Source of the DNA: Candidatus Falkowbacteria bacterium HGW-Falkowbacteria-2
GTDB taxonomy: Bacteria; Patescibacteriota; Patescibacteriia; Patescibacteriales; UBA12465
Length of the DNA: 14,674 bases
Assembly (NCBI GenBank): GCA_002841655.1
Contig: PHAH01000010.1
Span: 1 to 14,674, forward strand
Direction of reading: 5' to 3'
The first letter of the stretch is position 1, and each line of letters opens with the position of its first letter. Position numbers and translations under genes: made by a program. Below, in pieces: positions 12,794 through 14,674 of the stretch. Below the pieces are notes generated by a model, which saw only the letters and a list, made by a program, of their open reading frames with translations, made no database searches and had not been told where the DNA came from.

Positions 12794-14191
12794 TCAACCA
12801 ACGCTATTTTCCATTTCTAACTCCACCATGCGATTCATCTCAACCGAATACTCCAAGGGCAATTCCTTGGTAATCGGTTCGATGAAGCCATTCACAATCA
12901 TAGCAGCCGCTTCATCTTCTTTTAGTCCACGACTGCGTAAGTAGAATAAATCTTCAGCACTAATTTTACCCGCACTCGCTTCATGAGCGATGGTAGCTGT
13001 AGCATTATCAATTTTCATCGCTGGAATTGTATCTGATACAGACTTATCATCAAGGATAAGAGCATCACACTTCACCGACACAGCGGCGTTGTCCGCCTCG
13101 GGCTTTATCTCAACGCTCCCCCGATAGACTGACTTCCCACCACCTTTACTAATACTCTTCATCACAATCGTTGAGCTAGTATTTTTAGCAGCGTGAATAA
13201 CCTTGGCTCCTGTATCTTGAATCTGGCCATCACCAGCAAAAGCCACGCCGAGATGATCAGCGCTTGCTCCCTCTCCCACTAAAATGGAACAGGGATAGAG
13301 CATAGTGGTATTACTTCCAAAATTGCCGCCCACCCATTCCATATGGGCATCTTTCTCCACGATGGCTCTTTTCGTATTTAAATTATAGGCATCCTTACTC
13401 CAGCTCTCGACGCTGCTGTAGCGGAATCTTGCCCCTTCTTTGACGTATATCTCGACGCCTCCGGCATGAAGAGAATCAGCACCATAGCGCGGAGCACTAC
13501 AACCTTCGATATAATGAGCTTCAGCATGCTTTTCAACAATGATGAGGGTGTGCTCAAACTGTCCCATTCCCTTCGCATTCATCCGGAAATAGGCCTGCAG
13601 TGGCTGCTTTAATTTTAGTCCAGCAGGTATATACAAAAATGTCCCCCCACTCCAAACCGCGCCGTGTAAAGCAGAAAATTTATGCAAAGAGGCGGGCATT
13701 ACTTTCATAAAATATGGCTCGACAAGCTCAGGATATTTCTTTAAAGCCACGTCCAAATCTTCAAATATCACCCCTTTCTTCTTATACTCCTCCTTGAGAC
13801 TGTGATAGACCATAGTGGATTCATATTGTGCACCAACACCGGCTAATACTTCTTGTTCAGCCTTAGGAATACCCAGACGATCGAAGGTATTCTTGATATC
13901 GGCGGGTACGTCATCCCAAGTTTCAGCCTGGCCCTTCACGGCCTTGGCGTAATAGGTAATGTTGTTTAAATCTAACTTAGACAAATCAGGACCAAAAGTT
14001 GGTAATGGCATTTGCTCATAGAGTTTAAGTGATTCCAATCTTTTTTCCAACATCCAATTCGGCTCAGCCTTGTCTTCAGAAATGCGACGCACTAAAGAAA
14101 CGTCCAAACCGAGACGGGATTGGCGCATGTAATCGGACTCATTATAATCATCCCAGAGGGAATCATGTATCGCTTTCTTTTTCTTGGACAT
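12794..14191 (-). CDS. sufB: SufB, Fe-S cluster scaffold protein
   Basis: Main scaffold of the SufBCD complex, on which new iron-sulfur clusters are built with sulfur delivered by SufS and SufU. It has 465 residues, near the usual 470-495. Typical blocks are SGGTFLYIPAGLKLKQPLQAY near 181-201, EGCSAPRYGADSLHAG near 229-244, and SVYRGSVEI near 354-362. The assembly cysteine C375 (VKCDALIL) corresponds to E. coli C405. H403-E404 in AHEASAGKI correspond to the region of E. coli E434. EDLFYLRSRGL at 413-423 is the SufC contact region shared with SufD. The start ATG 14191 is fixed by a good Shine-Dalgarno that overlaps the sufC stop. The intergenic gap to sufC is 5 bases, and sufD follows after 1 base, so the genes are co-transcribed. 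Confidence 0.96.
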   Translation of the reverse strand: MSKKKKAIHDSLWDDYNESDYMRQSRLGLDVSLVRRISEDKAEPNWMLEKRLESLKLYEQMPLPTFGPDLSKLDLNNITYYAKAVKGQAETWDDVPADIKNTFDRLGIPKAEQEVLAGVGAQYESTMVYHSLKEEYKKKGVIFEDLDVALKKYPELVEPYFMKVMPASLHKFSALHGAVWSGGTFLYIPAGLKLKQPLQAYFRMNAKGMGQFEHTLIIVEKHAEAHYIEGCSAPRYGADSLHAGGVEIYVKEGARFRYSSVESWSKDAYNLNTKRAIVEKDAHMEWVGGNFGSNTTMLYPCSILVGEGASADHLGVAFAGDGQIQDTGAKVIHAAKNTSSTIVMKSISKGGGKSVYRGSVEIKPEADNAAVSVKCDALILDDKSVSDTIPAMKIDNATATIAHEASAGKISAEDLFYLRSRGLKEDEAAAMIVNGFIEPITKELPLEYSVEMNRMVELEMENSVG

Positions 14192-14196
14192 AAAAA

Positions 14197-14674
14197 TTAC
14201 TCCTGACTCGACTTACCGAGATTAGCAAAGCCTTCTTTTTCTAGACGTTCAGCCAGATCGGGTCCGCCGCTCGCAGCGATTCTTCCCTTTTGCATCACTA
14301 GGACGCGATCCGGTTTTAGATATTTCATTGCTTGTTGATAGTGAGTAATGGCAATTATACTCGTGCCCTTGGCCTTAATGCGAGCAATCGCATCCCCGGC
14401 GGCTTGCAGGGCGTCAATGTCTAACCCCGAATCAATCTCATCTAGGACTGCTAAAGCCGGAGATGCTAACGCGAGCTGCAACAGCTCCGACTTCTTTTTT
14501 TCACCACCAGAGAAATCCTGGTTCAAATGACGCTGCGACCAATCGGCCTTGACCTGCAACGCATCGAGTTCGTCATCAAGTCTAGTTTTAAAAGCGAAAA
14601 CACTAGCTGGCTCCTCACCGCGAGCGACGGTGAGAGATTTATAGGCATCGAATAGAAATGGGAATAATTCTAGA
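14197..14674 (-). CDS. sufC: SufC, ABC-type ATPase of the SufBCD complex (N-terminus outside window)
   Basis: Soluble ABC ATPase that drives shape changes in SufB-SufD during cluster assembly. The minus-strand frame is open from the right edge (first whole codon 14673-14671) and shows the last 158 residues; the Walker A part lies outside. Visible are the family signature FSGGEKKKSELLQLA at about residues 54-68 of the fragment, Walker B with DEIDSGLDIDAL near 78-89, and the H-loop ITHYQQAMKYLKPD. The DSGLDIDAL and THYQ blocks are diagnostic of SufC as opposed to transporter ATPases. The end (RIAASGGPDLAERLEKEGF) is also typical. It is the most 5' suf gene visible; a promoter or regulator gene, if any, is beyond the window. 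Confidence 0.95.
   Translation of the reverse strand, partial: LELFPFLFDAYKSLTVARGEEPASVFAFKTRLDDELDALQVKADWSQRHLNQDFSGGEKKKSELLQLALASPALAVLDEIDSGLDIDALQAAGDAIARIKAKGTSIIAITHYQQAMKYLKPDRVLVMQKGRIAASGGPDLAERLEKEGFANLGKSSQE
14200..14204 (-). promoter_or_regulatory. Ribosome binding site of sufB
   Basis: AGGAG on the minus strand, 8 bases before ATG 14191 and overlapping the last sufC codons. It is the only strong Shine-Dalgarno I found in this window, and it fixes the sufB start. SufB may therefore be made at higher level than the other coupled Suf genes. Confidence 0.8.

Noticed and set aside
1..14674. CRISPR array, tRNA, rRNA, insertion sequence, toxin-antitoxin or phage module
   Set aside because: I looked for direct repeats, cloverleaf-like segments, transposase or small paired genes and found none; nearly all sequence is accounted for by the genes listed.

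Overview
The window looks like ordinary chromosome from a Patescibacteria/CPR-like bacterium. This is an inference. The basis is compact genes in tight, often overlapping operons, very few Shine-Dalgarno motifs, a MacA/MacB-like exporter whose adaptor has an oversized helical hairpin, and a short SufD and a compact SufU. TGA is used as a normal stop (permease A, sufB, sufS-side junctions), so the TGA-recoded CPR lineages are unlikely. I see no tRNA, rRNA, CRISPR array, transposon, phage gene or recognisable defence system.

Layout. (1) Positions 1-232, minus: the first 77 residues of a secreted protein with an LTxxQ motif, cut by the window edge. (2) Positions 404-5549, minus: a complete four-gene exporter operon (membrane-fusion adaptor, ATPase, permease A, permease B). 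It has a good promoter at 5619-5647 overlapped by a perfect 14-bp palindrome, and an intrinsic terminator at 364-387. (3) Positions 5659-7933, minus: a DEAD-box RNA helicase followed by a YgjP-type zinc metallopeptidase. A strong promoter (8012-8040) precedes them, and a terminator-like hairpin sits directly against the helicase start codon. (4) Positions 8136-10398, plus: a GreA-type transcript cleavage factor and an ABC-F ATPase, one base apart. Their promoter diverges from the helicase promoter in the 202-base gap at 7934-8135. (5) Positions 10395-14674, minus: a suf iron-sulfur assembly operon in the order sufC (5' end outside the window), sufB, sufD, sufS, sufU.

How the parts work together. 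The exporter operon probably makes a YknXYZ/MacAB-like machine, one adaptor plus one ATPase serving two paralogous permeases, that moves a substrate out of the cell envelope. The Suf genes supply the cysteine desulfurase (SufS), sulfur acceptor or scaffold (SufU) and SufBCD scaffold complex. The central genes (helicase, GreA, ABC-F) all act on stalled or structured RNA, RNA polymerase or ribosomes.

The most unusual structure is regulatory. The plus-strand greA/ABC-F operon and the minus-strand suf operon converge with interlocked stop codons (4 shared bases). Each seems to end at a strong intrinsic terminator placed inside the other's last coding region (plus-strand hairpin at 10648-10677 in sufU; minus-strand hairpin at 10056-10081 in the ABC-F gene). 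Other points worth a second look are the helicase leader hairpin and the palindromic operator candidate of the exporter operon. I did not find a clearly new multi-gene system.
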